In this document: in pieces, positions 6,780 to 14,937 of the stretch
How positions within the stretch are numbered: position 1 is the stretch's first letter
Layout of the letters: every line of letters begins with the position of its first letter
Assembly: GCA_900465685.1 (NCBI GenBank)
Contig: UEGR01000007.1
Span: 186,001 to 250,000, forward strand
Reading direction: 5' to 3'
Origin: Hyphomicrobiales bacterium
GTDB taxonomy: Bacteria; Pseudomonadota; Alphaproteobacteria; Rhizobiales; Rhizobiaceae
Length of the DNA stretch: 64,000 nt
Notes under the pieces: model-generated
Databases searched by the model: none
What the model was told of the DNA's origin: nothing
The model's input: the letters and a program-made list of their open reading frames with translations, nothing else
Position numbers and translations under genes: made by a program

Positions 6780-8687
6780 ATGTCTGGAGTAGTGGAAAAC
6801 GCGGGCGAACGTCGCTGGAGCGATGCGGCCATTTTCGGCGCTTCGCATGTCTCGTGGCCAGTGCGCTTCGTCTGGGTTGCGCTTGCCTCCATCGTCCTGT
6901 CCGTTCTGCTCGTCTTCTCCGTCGAGTGGATTTTCCGCGGTTCGTTTGCCGAAGCCATCGAGTTTTTCCGCACCCCGCATAAGCCGGCATGGACAACGGT
7001 TGCCTTCTTCGTCGTGGTGCTGACCGCCAGCGACGCGCTTTTCGGGCGTATCCATTACGGGCTTTTCGTGGTTGGGCCGCTAGCGCTGATCGCCGCGACG
7101 ACTGCGCGTGAAAAAAGCCTTTATCTCGGCGACCCGCTCTATCCGAGCGATTTTCTCTATGCGCGCCAGATCGTCGATCTGCTGCCGCTTCTGGTGCGTG
7201 AGCGTCCGTGGAGCGCTGTCGGCATCGCCCTTCTCCTGATTGCCAGCGCTGCGCTGCTGATTGCCGCAAGCCTTTTCTGGTGGCGTCGTTTCGACCGCAT
7301 TCCCTGGAAAGGTCGCGCGCTTCGTCTGGCCTTCGCGCTACCGCTGCTCGCCTGGTTCGCTTTCATTTCCGACTATTCCAGTTTTTCACTGGCGCGCGAC
7401 CGCCTGCGCGTTCTGCCCATCATGTGGGACCAGAAGGAAAATTACGCGCATAACGGTTTCACCATGGCCTTCATTTTGAACGTGCCAATGGCAACCGTCT
7501 TCGCGCCGGAAGGCTATTCACCGGAAACCATCGCGTCGATTGAACCGCCAGCGCAGCTCATTCCGGCAGCACTTGATACCGGCAAGCCCGACGTCATCAT
7601 GATCATGAGCGAGTCTTTCTGGGACCCGACCCGTCTGCCGGGTGTGGCCTTCAGCGCCGATCCGATCCCGACCGTGCGCGCCGAACAGTCCGGCTATGTG
7701 TTCTCACCGGAATTCGGCGGCATGACCGCCAATGTCGAGTTTGAAGCGCTGACAGGCTTTTCCAAGGCATTCCTGCCTTCGGGCAGCATTCCTTATCAGC
7801 AATATATTCGCCGTCCGCTGCCATCGCTTGCAAGCTTCTTCAAGGAACAGGGCTATGCAACGCGGGCGATCCATCCCTATCGCCAGTGGTTCTGGAACCG
7901 CGGTCCTGTCTATGAAAACATGGGCTTCGACAAGTTCATGTCGGAAGAAAACATGCCGCCGTTGGAAAAGCGCGGCACGCTTGCCTCGGACGATGCGCTG
8001 ACCACCGAGATCATTCGCGAGGCGGATGAGCAGCAGGACCCGTTTTTCTTCTTTGCTGTTTCGCTGCAAGGCCATGGCCCCTATGAGGCCAACCGCTATC
8101 CGGATTCAAAGCTCGATGTGCAGACCGACGCCAGCGAAGCTGTGCGCCAGTCGATCCGCACCTACTCGCAAGGCGCTATGGATGCCGATGCAAGCCTCGC
8201 CCGTCTGATGGAATGGGCATCGAAGCGCGAACGCGAAACCATTCTGGTGTTCTTCGGCGATCATCTGCCGCCGCTCGGCCCGGTCTATACCGAAACCGGT
8301 TTCATGCAGGATCGCGTCGCAAGCCGCATCGCGCCTGCCGCCGACATGCTTCTCCAGCATGAAACACCGCTGGTGCTATGGACGAACAAGCGCGGCGCGG
8401 AACGCGGCACCGGCACGATCAGCCCGGCTTTCCTGCCGATGCAGATACTCGAAATGGCCGGGATGCAGCATCCCTATTACACCGGCTTCCTGCGCCAGTT
8501 GCACGACCAGTACCGCATTGTTGATGCGCATGCCGTGTTCGATGGCGATGAAAATGCCGATGAAGGCTGGCAGCAGCGCCCGCCTTTCGCGCCGCTCCTG
8601 CGCGACTATCAAATGCTGCAATATGACATGATCTTCGGCAGCAGCTATGCACGAGACCGGTTCTTCCCGGCCCCGTCACAAAGCTAA
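6780..8687 (+). CDS. LTA synthase family protein / phosphoglycerol transferase
   Basis: 635 residues. About five N-terminal membrane segments (residues 20-210) are followed by an extracytoplasmic alkaline-phosphatase-superfamily (sulfatase) domain. Metal-site motifs are visible: VIMIMSESFWDPTRLP, the nucleophile-threonine region GGMTANVEFEALTG, the motif QGHGPYE, and FFGDHLPPLG. Family members move phosphoglycerol from phosphatidylglycerol to periplasmic glucans or lipoteichoic acid. In Rhizobiales the likely acceptor is cyclic beta-1,2-glucan, though no glucan gene is nearby. The gene is monocistronic and its promoter carries a Pho-box-like repeat, which would link expression to phosphate supply. 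Confidence 0.8.
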   Translation: MSGVVENAGERRWSDAAIFGASHVSWPVRFVWVALASIVLSVLLVFSVEWIFRGSFAEAIEFFRTPHKPAWTTVAFFVVVLTASDALFGRIHYGLFVVGPLALIAATTAREKSLYLGDPLYPSDFLYARQIVDLLPLLVRERPWSAVGIALLLIASAALLIAASLFWWRRFDRIPWKGRALRLAFALPLLAWFAFISDYSSFSLARDRLRVLPIMWDQKENYAHNGFTMAFILNVPMATVFAPEGYSPETIASIEPPAQLIPAALDTGKPDVIMIMSESFWDPTRLPGVAFSADPIPTVRAEQSGYVFSPEFGGMTANVEFEALTGFSKAFLPSGSIPYQQYIRRPLPSLASFFKEQGYATRAIHPYRQWFWNRGPVYENMGFDKFMSEENMPPLEKRGTLASDDALTTEIIREADEQQDPFFFFAVSLQGHGPYEANRYPDSKLDVQTDASEAVRQSIRTYSQGAMDADASLARLMEWASKRERETILVFFGDHLPPLGPVYTETGFMQDRVASRIAPAADMLLQHETPLVLWTNKRGAERGTGTISPAFLPMQILEMAGMQHPYYTGFLRQLHDQYRIVDAHAVFDGDENADEGWQQRPPFAPLLRDYQMLQYDMIFGSSYARDRFFPAPSQS

Positions 8688-8696
8688 TCGCGGTGT

Positions 8697-9719
8697 TTAT
8701 ACCGGCGCCTTGCCGGCAGACTGGCGAATGATCAGCTTGTAGTCGATCTTTCGGGCCGGTGAGGTTTGGCCGTTCTCGATATGGTTCAACAGCATATCGG
8801 CTGCACCACGCGTCATTTCGAAGATCGGCTGGCGCACGGTGGTGATCTGCGGCGACACCATGCTGGCAATCGAGCTGTCATCGAAACCGACCACGGTGAG
8901 ATCGCCCGGAACCGACAGTTTGTGGTCATGCGCCATCTGCACCACCGCCGCCGCCATATCGTCATTGGAGGCGAAGATCGCCGTCGGGCGATTTTCGAGT
9001 GACAGAAGTTTCTTTCCCGCCACAAGACCGCTGGCAAAACTGAAGCCGCCTTGCGCTTCATAATCGGGATTGCGCTCGATCCCTGCCGCTTCCAGCGCCC
9101 GGCGATAACCGGCCAGTCGCAATTCGGCGGAGCGGTGGGTCGGGTCGCCAATGATGATCGCAATCTTCCTGTGGCCGAGCTTCAGAAGATACTCCATCAG
9201 GTCGACGGTTGCTGCTTCGTCGTCGATGGAAACACTATCGGTCGGATGCACATTGACGTCGCCCGCCACGCGCGCAAACGGCATGGCCGAGGCTGAAAGC
9301 TCCTGCAAAATTTCCGGATCGTCCGACATGGGCGGCGTCACGATGATGCCGTCGAGGCCTGACGCATGGGCGGTTTCGATCAGCGCGCCACGAATATCGG
9401 CGCGGTTCTCGACCGGAAAGATCAGCAGGCGATAGCGCGTGCCGCGCAGGCGCTCCAGCGCGCCCATCTGCAATTCCGTCACATAGCTGGAACTGGGGTT
9501 TTCGAAGAAAAGACCGATCAGATGCGAACGTCGTTCCACCAGATTGCGCGCCGCCGCATTGGGCCGATAGCGCAGCTCCTGCCCCACTTCGCGCACCTTT
9601 TCGCGGATTGCCTCGCGCACATTCGGTTCGTCGTTGTAAACACGCGAAACGGTCTTGATCGACACGCCTGCCAGACGCGCCACATCGTGTATCGTCGCTC
9701 TTTTGCCTGTTGCAGCCAT
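8697..9719 (-). CDS. LacI family transcriptional regulator
   Basis: 340 residues with an N-terminal LacI helix-turn-helix (TIHDVARLAGVSIKTVSRVYN) and a periplasmic-binding-protein-like effector domain, including FDDSSIASMVSPQITTVRQP near the C-terminus. It converges on the LTA-synthase-like gene with only 9 bases between stop codons. Its own upstream neighbour is the DUF779 gene of the aldehyde-oxidation unit. No sugar-use operon is adjacent, so the regulated genes cannot be inferred. Confidence 0.9.
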   Translation of the reverse strand: MAATGKRATIHDVARLAGVSIKTVSRVYNDEPNVREAIREKVREVGQELRYRPNAAARNLVERRSHLIGLFFENPSSSYVTELQMGALERLRGTRYRLLIFPVENRADIRGALIETAHASGLDGIIVTPPMSDDPEILQELSASAMPFARVAGDVNVHPTDSVSIDDEAATVDLMEYLLKLGHRKIAIIIGDPTHRSAELRLAGYRRALEAAGIERNPDYEAQGGFSFASGLVAGKKLLSLENRPTAIFASNDDMAAAVVQMAHDHKLSVPGDLTVVGFDDSSIASMVSPQITTVRQPIFEMTRGAADMLLNHIENGQTSPARKIDYKLIIRQSAGKAPV

Positions 9720-9757
9720 ATGGGATCGTCTTCCTCCTCGAAGCGTTCGCTATTTTT

Positions 9758-9806
9758 GCGCACTCCCAAACACAAAACCGCTACACGCTTTTGTTGGAAA
9801 TGCTCT
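9758..9806. repeat. Intergenic palindrome, family A (degenerate copy)
   Basis: GCGCACTCCCAAACACAAAACC...TTTTGTTGGAAATGC resembles the better copies at 17523, 33801 and 63743. It lies upstream of the lacI-type gene. Confidence 0.5.
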
Positions 9807-9841
9807 AACCTGTTCGTCGGATAACGAAAAGGCCAAACGCT

Positions 9842-10240
9842 TCAGGGAATGGAACATATGCGGGATCGCGTCAGAAAACGCACTTCGCGCCCGTTATCGA
9901 GCGAAAACATGCCCCCGCGCCCCGGAACGACATCAATGATGAGTTCAGTGTGCTTCCAGACTTCATATTGCGGGCCGCTGATATAGACCGGCGCGCCGCC
10001 AATTTCGCCCAGTTTGACATCATTGTCTCCGACGACAAACTCGCCCTGCGGATAGCACATCGGTGAAGAACCGTCGCAACAGCCGCCCGACTGATGGAAC
10101 ATGATCGGCCCATATTCCGCCTGCAATTCGGCAATGAGATCAAGCGCGGCAGGCGTGGCGCTGACCTGGCCCTTGCCGTCGTCGCCAGCGTTCGTTTCAG
10201 GATTCCTCGCAGAACCCTTTTGCGGGTTTTCTTGCAACAT
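9842..10240 (-). CDS. DUF779 domain protein of the aldehyde/alcohol oxidation unit
   Basis: 132 residues, cytoplasmic, with a conserved central cluster HQSGGCCDGSSPMCY that looks like a metal site (one histidine, three cysteines). The ATG at 10240 follows a strong GGGAGGAG. DUF779 proteins are regularly encoded beside acetaldehyde-type aldehyde dehydrogenases and zinc alcohol dehydrogenases, as here, but their function is not established. It is the last gene of the series regulator, aldehyde dehydrogenase, alcohol dehydrogenase, DUF779, all on the minus strand. Confidence 0.85.
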   Translation of the reverse strand: MLQENPQKGSARNPETNAGDDGKGQVSATPAALDLIAELQAEYGPIMFHQSGGCCDGSSPMCYPQGEFVVGDNDVKLGEIGGAPVYISGPQYEVWKHTELIIDVVPGRGGMFSLDNGREVRFLTRSRICSIP

Positions 10241-10314
10241 TCTCTCCTCCCTCGCATGAGAACGGGCGAAACAGGTCCGCCCGTTCAGAATATGTAACGT
10301 CTATCCTGCACGCT

Positions 10315-11349
10315 TTACTGCGTCAGATCCATCACGACGCGACCTTCGATGTTGCCCTTGCGCATATCATCGAAGATGGAATTAACATTTTCCAGTTTCT
10401 CGGTGCGGATGGTCGCCTTGACCTTGCCGTCGGCAGCGAAATCGAGCGATTCCTGCAAATCGAGCCGGGTGCCGACGATGGAACCGCGCACGGTGACGCC
10501 GTTCAGCACCATGTTGAAGATTGACAGCGGAAAATCGCCCGGCGGCAAGCCGTTCAGCGCCACCGTGCCGCCGCGCGCCACCATGCCAAGCGCCTGTTCG
10601 AAGGCAATGGGCGAAACCGCTGTCACCAGCACACCTTGCGCGCCGCCATCGGTTTCCTTCTTGATATAGGCCGCCGGATCCTTGTTGGTCTTGGCATTGA
10701 CCGTCACCGTCGCGCCAAGCTTACGAGCCAGTTCGAGTTTCTTGTCGTCGATATCGACGGCGGCAACGTTCATTCCCATGGCCTTGGCATATTGCACCGC
10801 CATATGGCCAAGGCCACCGACGCCGGAAATCACCACCCAATCGCCCGGTTTGGTGTCTGTCACCTTGAGGCCCTTATAGACCGTAACACCGGCACAGAGC
10901 ACCGGCGCGATTTCGTTGAAATCGGCATTCTTCGGCAAATGGCCGACGAAATTCGGGTCAGCAACCACATATTGCCCGAAGCCGCCATTGACCGAATAGC
11001 CGGTATTGAGCTGTTCCTCGCAGAGCGTCTCCCAGCCACCGAGACAGTGGCGGCAATGACCGCAGGCCGTATAAAGCCATGGAACGCCGACGCGGTCGCC
11101 TTCCTTCACATGCTTGACGCCAGCACCCACGCCCGACACGAAACCCACGCCCTCATGTCCGGGGATAAATGGCGGATTGGGCTTCACCGGCCAGTCGCCT
11201 TCGGCGGCATGAAGATCGGTGTGACAGACGCCGGATGCCTGAATGGCAACCTGTATCTGTCCCGGTCCCGGTTCGGGTATCGGCACCTCGTCGATTGTCA
11301 ACGGCTTGCCAAATGCTCGTACCACTGCTGCTTTCATTGTCTTGGCCAT
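10315..11349 (-). CDS. adhP: Zinc-dependent alcohol dehydrogenase (AdhP type)
   Basis: 344 residues of the medium-chain dehydrogenase family. Catalytic zinc ligands are seen in [14 protein letters not shown] and GHEGVGFV, and the structural zinc site in [15 protein letters not shown]. The NAD-binding motif is [17 protein letters not shown]. It oxidises primary alcohols such as ethanol to aldehydes, which the upstream aldehyde dehydrogenase would oxidise further. A 74-base gap separates it from DUF779 and a 500-base gap from the aldehyde dehydrogenase, so it may have its own promoter. Confidence 0.9.
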   Translation of the reverse strand: MAKTMKAAVVRAFGKPLTIDEVPIPEPGPGQIQVAIQASGVCHTDLHAAEGDWPVKPNPPFIPGHEGVGFVSGVGAGVKHVKEGDRVGVPWLYTACGHCRHCLGGWETLCEEQLNTGYSVNGGFGQYVVADPNFVGHLPKNADFNEIAPVLCAGVTVYKGLKVTDTKPGDWVVISGVGGLGHMAVQYAKAMGMNVAAVDIDDKKLELARKLGATVTVNAKTNKDPAAYIKKETDGGAQGVLVTAVSPIAFEQALGMVARGGTVALNGLPPGDFPLSIFNMVLNGVTVRGSIVGTRLDLQESLDFAADGKVKATIRTEKLENVNSIFDDMRKGNIEGRVVMDLTQ

Positions 11350-11700
11350 GAAGTCTCTCCTTCGTTATCGAATTGAGTTTCTTTCAAGCTGTTTCCCGAT
11401 ACGGGTCGGAAGAAATGAGTAACAGGAATATGGCGCACCCGGGTGCCGCGTCCAGCTTGCCGCGCAATGCAGCTTTCAGGACCATTCAAGGGTTGCCCGG
11501 GCATTTTCGCCCAGGCCCCTTCGCAGTCCCCTGGGAGGGTGAACCGATGCCGTTCTTCCAACGCAATACTGACCTGGAAGACGCAAATACGCTTTGATTA
11601 GACGCAATGCGGAGACGTTAATTCCCCGCTTTGCAGCACGCCCAGCGACGAGGACAAGGGGTGATTAGATTCTGGCTATGGCGTGCCGAAAATGGTGTTC
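11350..11700. other. Intergenic region with no gene seen
   Basis: This stretch between the alcohol and aldehyde dehydrogenase genes has no convincing ORF. It presumably holds the adhP promoter; I see no operator matching the palindrome found upstream of the aldehyde dehydrogenase. Confidence 0.4.
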
Positions 11701-11772
11701 TTCGAGAACCGGAGCGGAGCGTACTTAAAGGTACGTGAGCACCGGAAGCGGAGAAGAATGCCGTTTGCAGGC
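11701..11772. repeat. Intergenic palindromic repeat, family B copy 2
   Basis: ACCGGAGCGGAGCGTACTT, short loop, then GGTACGTGAGCACCGGAAGC. It is the inverse of the copy at 2785-2837 and shares the flanking GCAGGCCG block. Confidence 0.7.
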
Positions 11773-11806
11773 CGCCATAGCCTGAATATAACGCACTTAG
11801 TTTATA

Positions 11807-11853
11807 CGCATGTCGTGATCGGAAAAACGGTTCCCACTTTTCCGCGACATGCT
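11807..11853. repeat. Intergenic palindrome, family A copy
   Basis: Outer arms GCATGTCG (11808-11815) and CGACATGC (11845-11852) enclose GGAAAAACGGTTCCCACTTTTCC. It abuts the stop codon of the aldehyde dehydrogenase and may serve as its transcript end. Confidence 0.7.
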
Positions 11854-13371
11854 TTAGAAGAAGCCGAGTTTCTTCGGGCTGTAGCTCACCAGCATGTTCT
11901 TGGTGTTCTGGTAATGCTCCAGCATCTTCAGATGGTTTTCGCGACCGATGCCCGACTGCTTGTAACCACCGAAGGCCGCGTGGGCCGGATAGGCATGGTA
12001 GCAGTTGGTCCACACACGGCCCGCCTGAATAGCGCGACCGAAGCGATAGGCCCGCGTTCCGTCACGGGTCCAGATACCGGCGCCGAGACCATAGAGCGTG
12101 TCATTGGCAATCGACAGCGCTTCCGCATCGTCCTTGAAGGTCGCAACGGACACGACCGGTCCGAAGATTTCTTCCTGGAAGATACGCATCTTGTTGTTGC
12201 CCTTGAACACGGTCGGCTTGACGTAATAGCCGCCAGCCAGATCGCCCGGCAGAACATTGCGTTCACCGCCGGTCAGCACTTCTGCGCCTTCCTGACGACC
12301 GATGTCGAGATAGCTCAGGATCTTCTCAAGCTGCTCGCTCGAGGCCTGCGCGCCGATCATCGTTGCCGGATCAAGCGGATCGCCTTGCACGATGGCTTCC
12401 ACACGCTTCAGCGCCTTTTCCATGAACTTGTCGTAGATCGACTCATGGACAAGCGCACGGCTCGGGCATGTGCAGACTTCACCCTGATTGAGGGCGAACA
12501 TGACGAAGCCTTCAATGGCCTTGTCGAGGAAGTCGTCATCTTCGGCAGCCACATCCTTGAAGAAGATGTTGGGCGACTTGCCGCCAAGTTCCAGCGTAAC
12601 CGGAATGAGGTTCTGGCTGGCATATTGCATGATGAGGCGACCGGTCGTGGTTTCGCCTGTGAATGCGATCTTGGCGATGCGGGGGCTGGATGCCAGCGGC
12701 TTGCCCGCTTCAAGACCGAAGCCATTGACGACATTGATCACGCCAGCTGGCAGAAGATCGGCAATCAGTTCCATCAGGACGAGGATCGAAGCCGGGGTCT
12801 GTTCGGCAGGCTTCAGCACCACGCAATTGCCAGCGGCGAGCGCCGGAGCCAGCTTCCAAACCGCCATCAGGATCGGGAAGTTCCACGGAATGATCTGGCC
12901 GACAACGCCCAGCGGCTCGTGGAAGTGATAGGCAACCGTGTCGTGGTCGATTTCCGAAATGCCGCCTTCCTGCGCGCGGATGACACCGGCGAAATAGCGG
13001 AAGTGATCGACAGCCAGCGGAAGATCCGCAGCGGTGGTTTCACGGATCGGCTTGCCATTGTCCCATGTTTCGGCAGCAGCGAGCGCAGGCAGATTTTCTT
13101 CGATGCGGTCGGCAATGCGGTTAAGGATCAGCGCGCGTTCGGCTGCGCTGGTACGGCCCCATGCATCCTTGGCGGCATGAGCGGCATCAAGCGCTGCTTC
13201 AACATCCGCAGCGTCGGACCGTGCCACTTCGCACAGAACCTGACCATTGACCGGCGAGGTATTTTCGAAATAGCGGCCAGACTTGGGTTCAACCCATTTG
13301 CCGCCGATGAAGTTTCCATAACGTTTGGCAAAAGCCGGCTTCACCGTCCGGCTGAATTCAACCTTATTCAT
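11854..13371 (-). CDS. Aldehyde dehydrogenase (acetaldehyde/AldA-ExaC type)
   Basis: 505 residues from the ATG at 13371, which follows GGGAGGAG; the frame extends further upstream without support. Motifs are [43 protein letters not shown] (general base) and [14 protein letters not shown] with the catalytic cysteine. It closely fits the NAD-dependent acetaldehyde dehydrogenases found with AcoR-like regulators and DUF779 proteins. It would convert the aldehyde made by the neighbouring alcohol dehydrogenase to the acid. Regulation is probably by the divergently placed palindrome at 13477 and the GAF-Fis protein encoded just upstream. Confidence 0.9.
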   Translation of the reverse strand: MNKVEFSRTVKPAFAKRYGNFIGGKWVEPKSGRYFENTSPVNGQVLCEVARSDAADVEAALDAAHAAKDAWGRTSAAERALILNRIADRIEENLPALAAAETWDNGKPIRETTAADLPLAVDHFRYFAGVIRAQEGGISEIDHDTVAYHFHEPLGVVGQIIPWNFPILMAVWKLAPALAAGNCVVLKPAEQTPASILVLMELIADLLPAGVINVVNGFGLEAGKPLASSPRIAKIAFTGETTTGRLIMQYASQNLIPVTLELGGKSPNIFFKDVAAEDDDFLDKAIEGFVMFALNQGEVCTCPSRALVHESIYDKFMEKALKRVEAIVQGDPLDPATMIGAQASSEQLEKILSYLDIGRQEGAEVLTGGERNVLPGDLAGGYYVKPTVFKGNNKMRIFQEEIFGPVVSVATFKDDAEALSIANDTLYGLGAGIWTRDGTRAYRFGRAIQAGRVWTNCYHAYPAHAAFGGYKQSGIGRENHLKMLEHYQNTKNMLVSYSPKKLGFF

Positions 13372-13476
13372 GGTATTCTCCTCCCGAAATGACGCTGCTC
13401 CTACAGCGCTTCGACAAGGAGGATCGCGCGATAGCGGGGGAGAGTCATCCCGTGTTTTCACGCTCGCAAGATCATG

Positions 13477-13494
13477 TGTCGCAATATTGAGACA
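13477..13494 (-). promoter_or_regulatory. Operator palindrome upstream of the aldehyde dehydrogenase
   Basis: TGTCGCAATATTGAGACA is symmetric at 16 of 18 positions (TGTC-N-CAATATTG-N-GACA). It lies about 105 bases upstream of the aldehyde dehydrogenase ATG and just after the end of the Fis-type regulator gene, where an upstream activating site is expected. Confidence 0.6.
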
Positions 13495-13521
13495 GTTGCG
13501 TCAGGTGATTTTGCAAAGGGA

Positions 13522-14490
13522 TCAATGCGGGCGAATGATCTTCAGGCGGTTCAGCTTGCGGTGCAGCGTGGCCCGGCTGATGCCCAGAAGCACTGCGGCG
13601 GCAGAAATATTCCCCTCCGCACGGGCCAGCGCACGCAGGATGACCCCGCGTTCCGACTCCGCCATGTCCTCGCGCGGATCGGCATTCCAGCCGAGAATAT
13701 CGGCAGCAGGCAGCGGGCCTGCCAGCGCCACATCAACGAGACCAAGCGCCAGACGCGCAGCCCGTGTCGCGCCAATCACCAGATCGTCCTTGTCGACGGC
13801 GATCAAAGCGCCGCCGCTGCGGTCCACGCTTGGAGCCAGCATGATGCGGGCCTTTGGAAAAGCCTGCCGGAAGTTTTCTGCTTCGATCCGCCGCGCCGCA
13901 TCGATCACCGCCACAGAGATGAGCTGCGCAAAGGCTTCCGTCAGATCGGAACGGCAGGATGACACGTCAAGCGCAGCCATAAGACGGCCTTGATGATCGT
14001 GGATCGGCGCCACCGTGCAGGACAGCCCGATATTGCGTGAATGAAAGTGCTGGTCGCGATGGATGGTGAGCGCACGCTGTTCAACGATACAGGTGCCGAT
14101 GCCATTGGTGCCTTCGCATTCCTCGCTCCACACCGCGCCCGTCCACAGGCCCCAGCGATAGAACGTGTCGTCGTCGCTTGCCGCACCGCGGCGCTCTACC
14201 GGCACGCCTTCGCTGTCGGCCAGAAGCACGCAGCAGCCGACGCCGCCGACCGCCATGTAAAGGCGATCCATACTAGCCTGCGCCACGCTGACCAGCCGCT
14301 CCACCCGCTCATGCGCGGTGCGGAACTCCCTCTCGGAAAGCGTGCGCACGGTGCCCGGATCGGCAGGGTCGAGCTTGTGCAGTTCGGCAGAACGCTGCCA
14401 TGACGCCACCAGCGCCGAGCGGGCAGAACCGCCGGTGTGGATTTCGGACAGAACACGGTCCGCATGAACTCTCTCTTGCGGTGCACCCAT
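13522..14490 (-). CDS. GAF and Fis-type HTH transcriptional activator (AcoR-like, no AAA+ domain)
   Basis: 322 residues from the ATG at 14490, which follows GGGAGGAGAAAG; the longer frame to 14640 lacks a ribosome-binding site. The N-terminal half has the AcoR-like SWQRSAELHKLDP and a GAF sensor region (GTNGIGTCIVEQRALTIH). The C-terminus is a Fis helix-turn-helix (ISAAAVLLGISRATLHRKLN). The central sigma-54 AAA+ domain of AcoR (GAFTGA, Walker A) is absent, so it should act on sigma-70 promoters. The next gene on the same strand is the aldehyde dehydrogenase, its likely target. Confidence 0.85.
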   Translation of the reverse strand: MGAPQERVHADRVLSEIHTGGSARSALVASWQRSAELHKLDPADPGTVRTLSEREFRTAHERVERLVSVAQASMDRLYMAVGGVGCCVLLADSEGVPVERRGAASDDDTFYRWGLWTGAVWSEECEGTNGIGTCIVEQRALTIHRDQHFHSRNIGLSCTVAPIHDHQGRLMAALDVSSCRSDLTEAFAQLISVAVIDAARRIEAENFRQAFPKARIMLAPSVDRSGGALIAVDKDDLVIGATRAARLALGLVDVALAGPLPAADILGWNADPREDMAESERGVILRALARAEGNISAAAVLLGISRATLHRKLNRLKIIRPH

Positions 14491-14631
14491 CTTTCTCCTC
14501 CCAGGAAGGCTGGAACCGCTGAATTCGCCTTGAACATTCCCGGACAACAGAACCGCTATAAAGGTCTGCCGGGCATGTTCCTGATGATAATGGCCTGTTC
14601 CCCCACAACTGGCAAGCGCATCGTCAAAGCG

Positions 14632-14840
14632 AAGAAACAAAGACGGCCCGGCAGAAATAATCGCCGGGCCGTGAAATGTGGTCTTTGGGAGGTTAGTACT
14701 TATCAGGAGGTATGCACCTCGTGAGAGGTGTGTTTTTATAAACGGTGCGGAACCAATCTAGTTGATGCCACCCGGACAAAAATACACCAGTCCGAGCTGT
14801 ATCGGGAGGAATCGATCAGTATCCGCACCGCATTCTAAAA
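14632..14840 (-). ncRNA. Candidate trans-acting sRNA with three anti-Shine-Dalgarno motifs
   Basis: Read on the minus strand, a 9-bp stem GCGGTGCGGA/TCCGCACCG (arms 14822-14830 and 14743-14751) encloses a CGGAC/GTCCG hairpin. It is followed by the hairpin CACCTC-TCAC-GAGGTG (14714-14729) and ends in a GC-rich hairpin CGGCCCGGC/GCCGGGCCG (14644-14671) with a TCTTTGTTTCTT tail. Three pyrimidine motifs complementary to ribosome-binding sites lie in presumed loops: CCTCCC at 14804-14809, CCTCCT at 14705-14710 and CCTCCC at 14687-14692. No ORF fits. The layout resembles alphaproteobacterial CCUCC-loop sRNAs; I cannot assign a named family. The exact 5' end is unknown. Confidence 0.5.
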
Positions 14841-14937
14841 GTAATATTTATAAATTTTTAAGTATAAAAAGTCTTAAAGTACATGAGTAAACTATCATAA
14901 AGAAGAATAATTGAAAATTACAATCATTTGATTGCTA

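Noticed and set aside
11373-11597. 74-residue ORF between the two dehydrogenase genes
   Set aside because: No ribosome-binding site, no signal or domain; likely chance.
11683-13392. 569-residue open frame opposite the second aldehyde dehydrogenase
   Set aside because: Antisense shadow of a clearly conserved gene; composition atypical of a protein.
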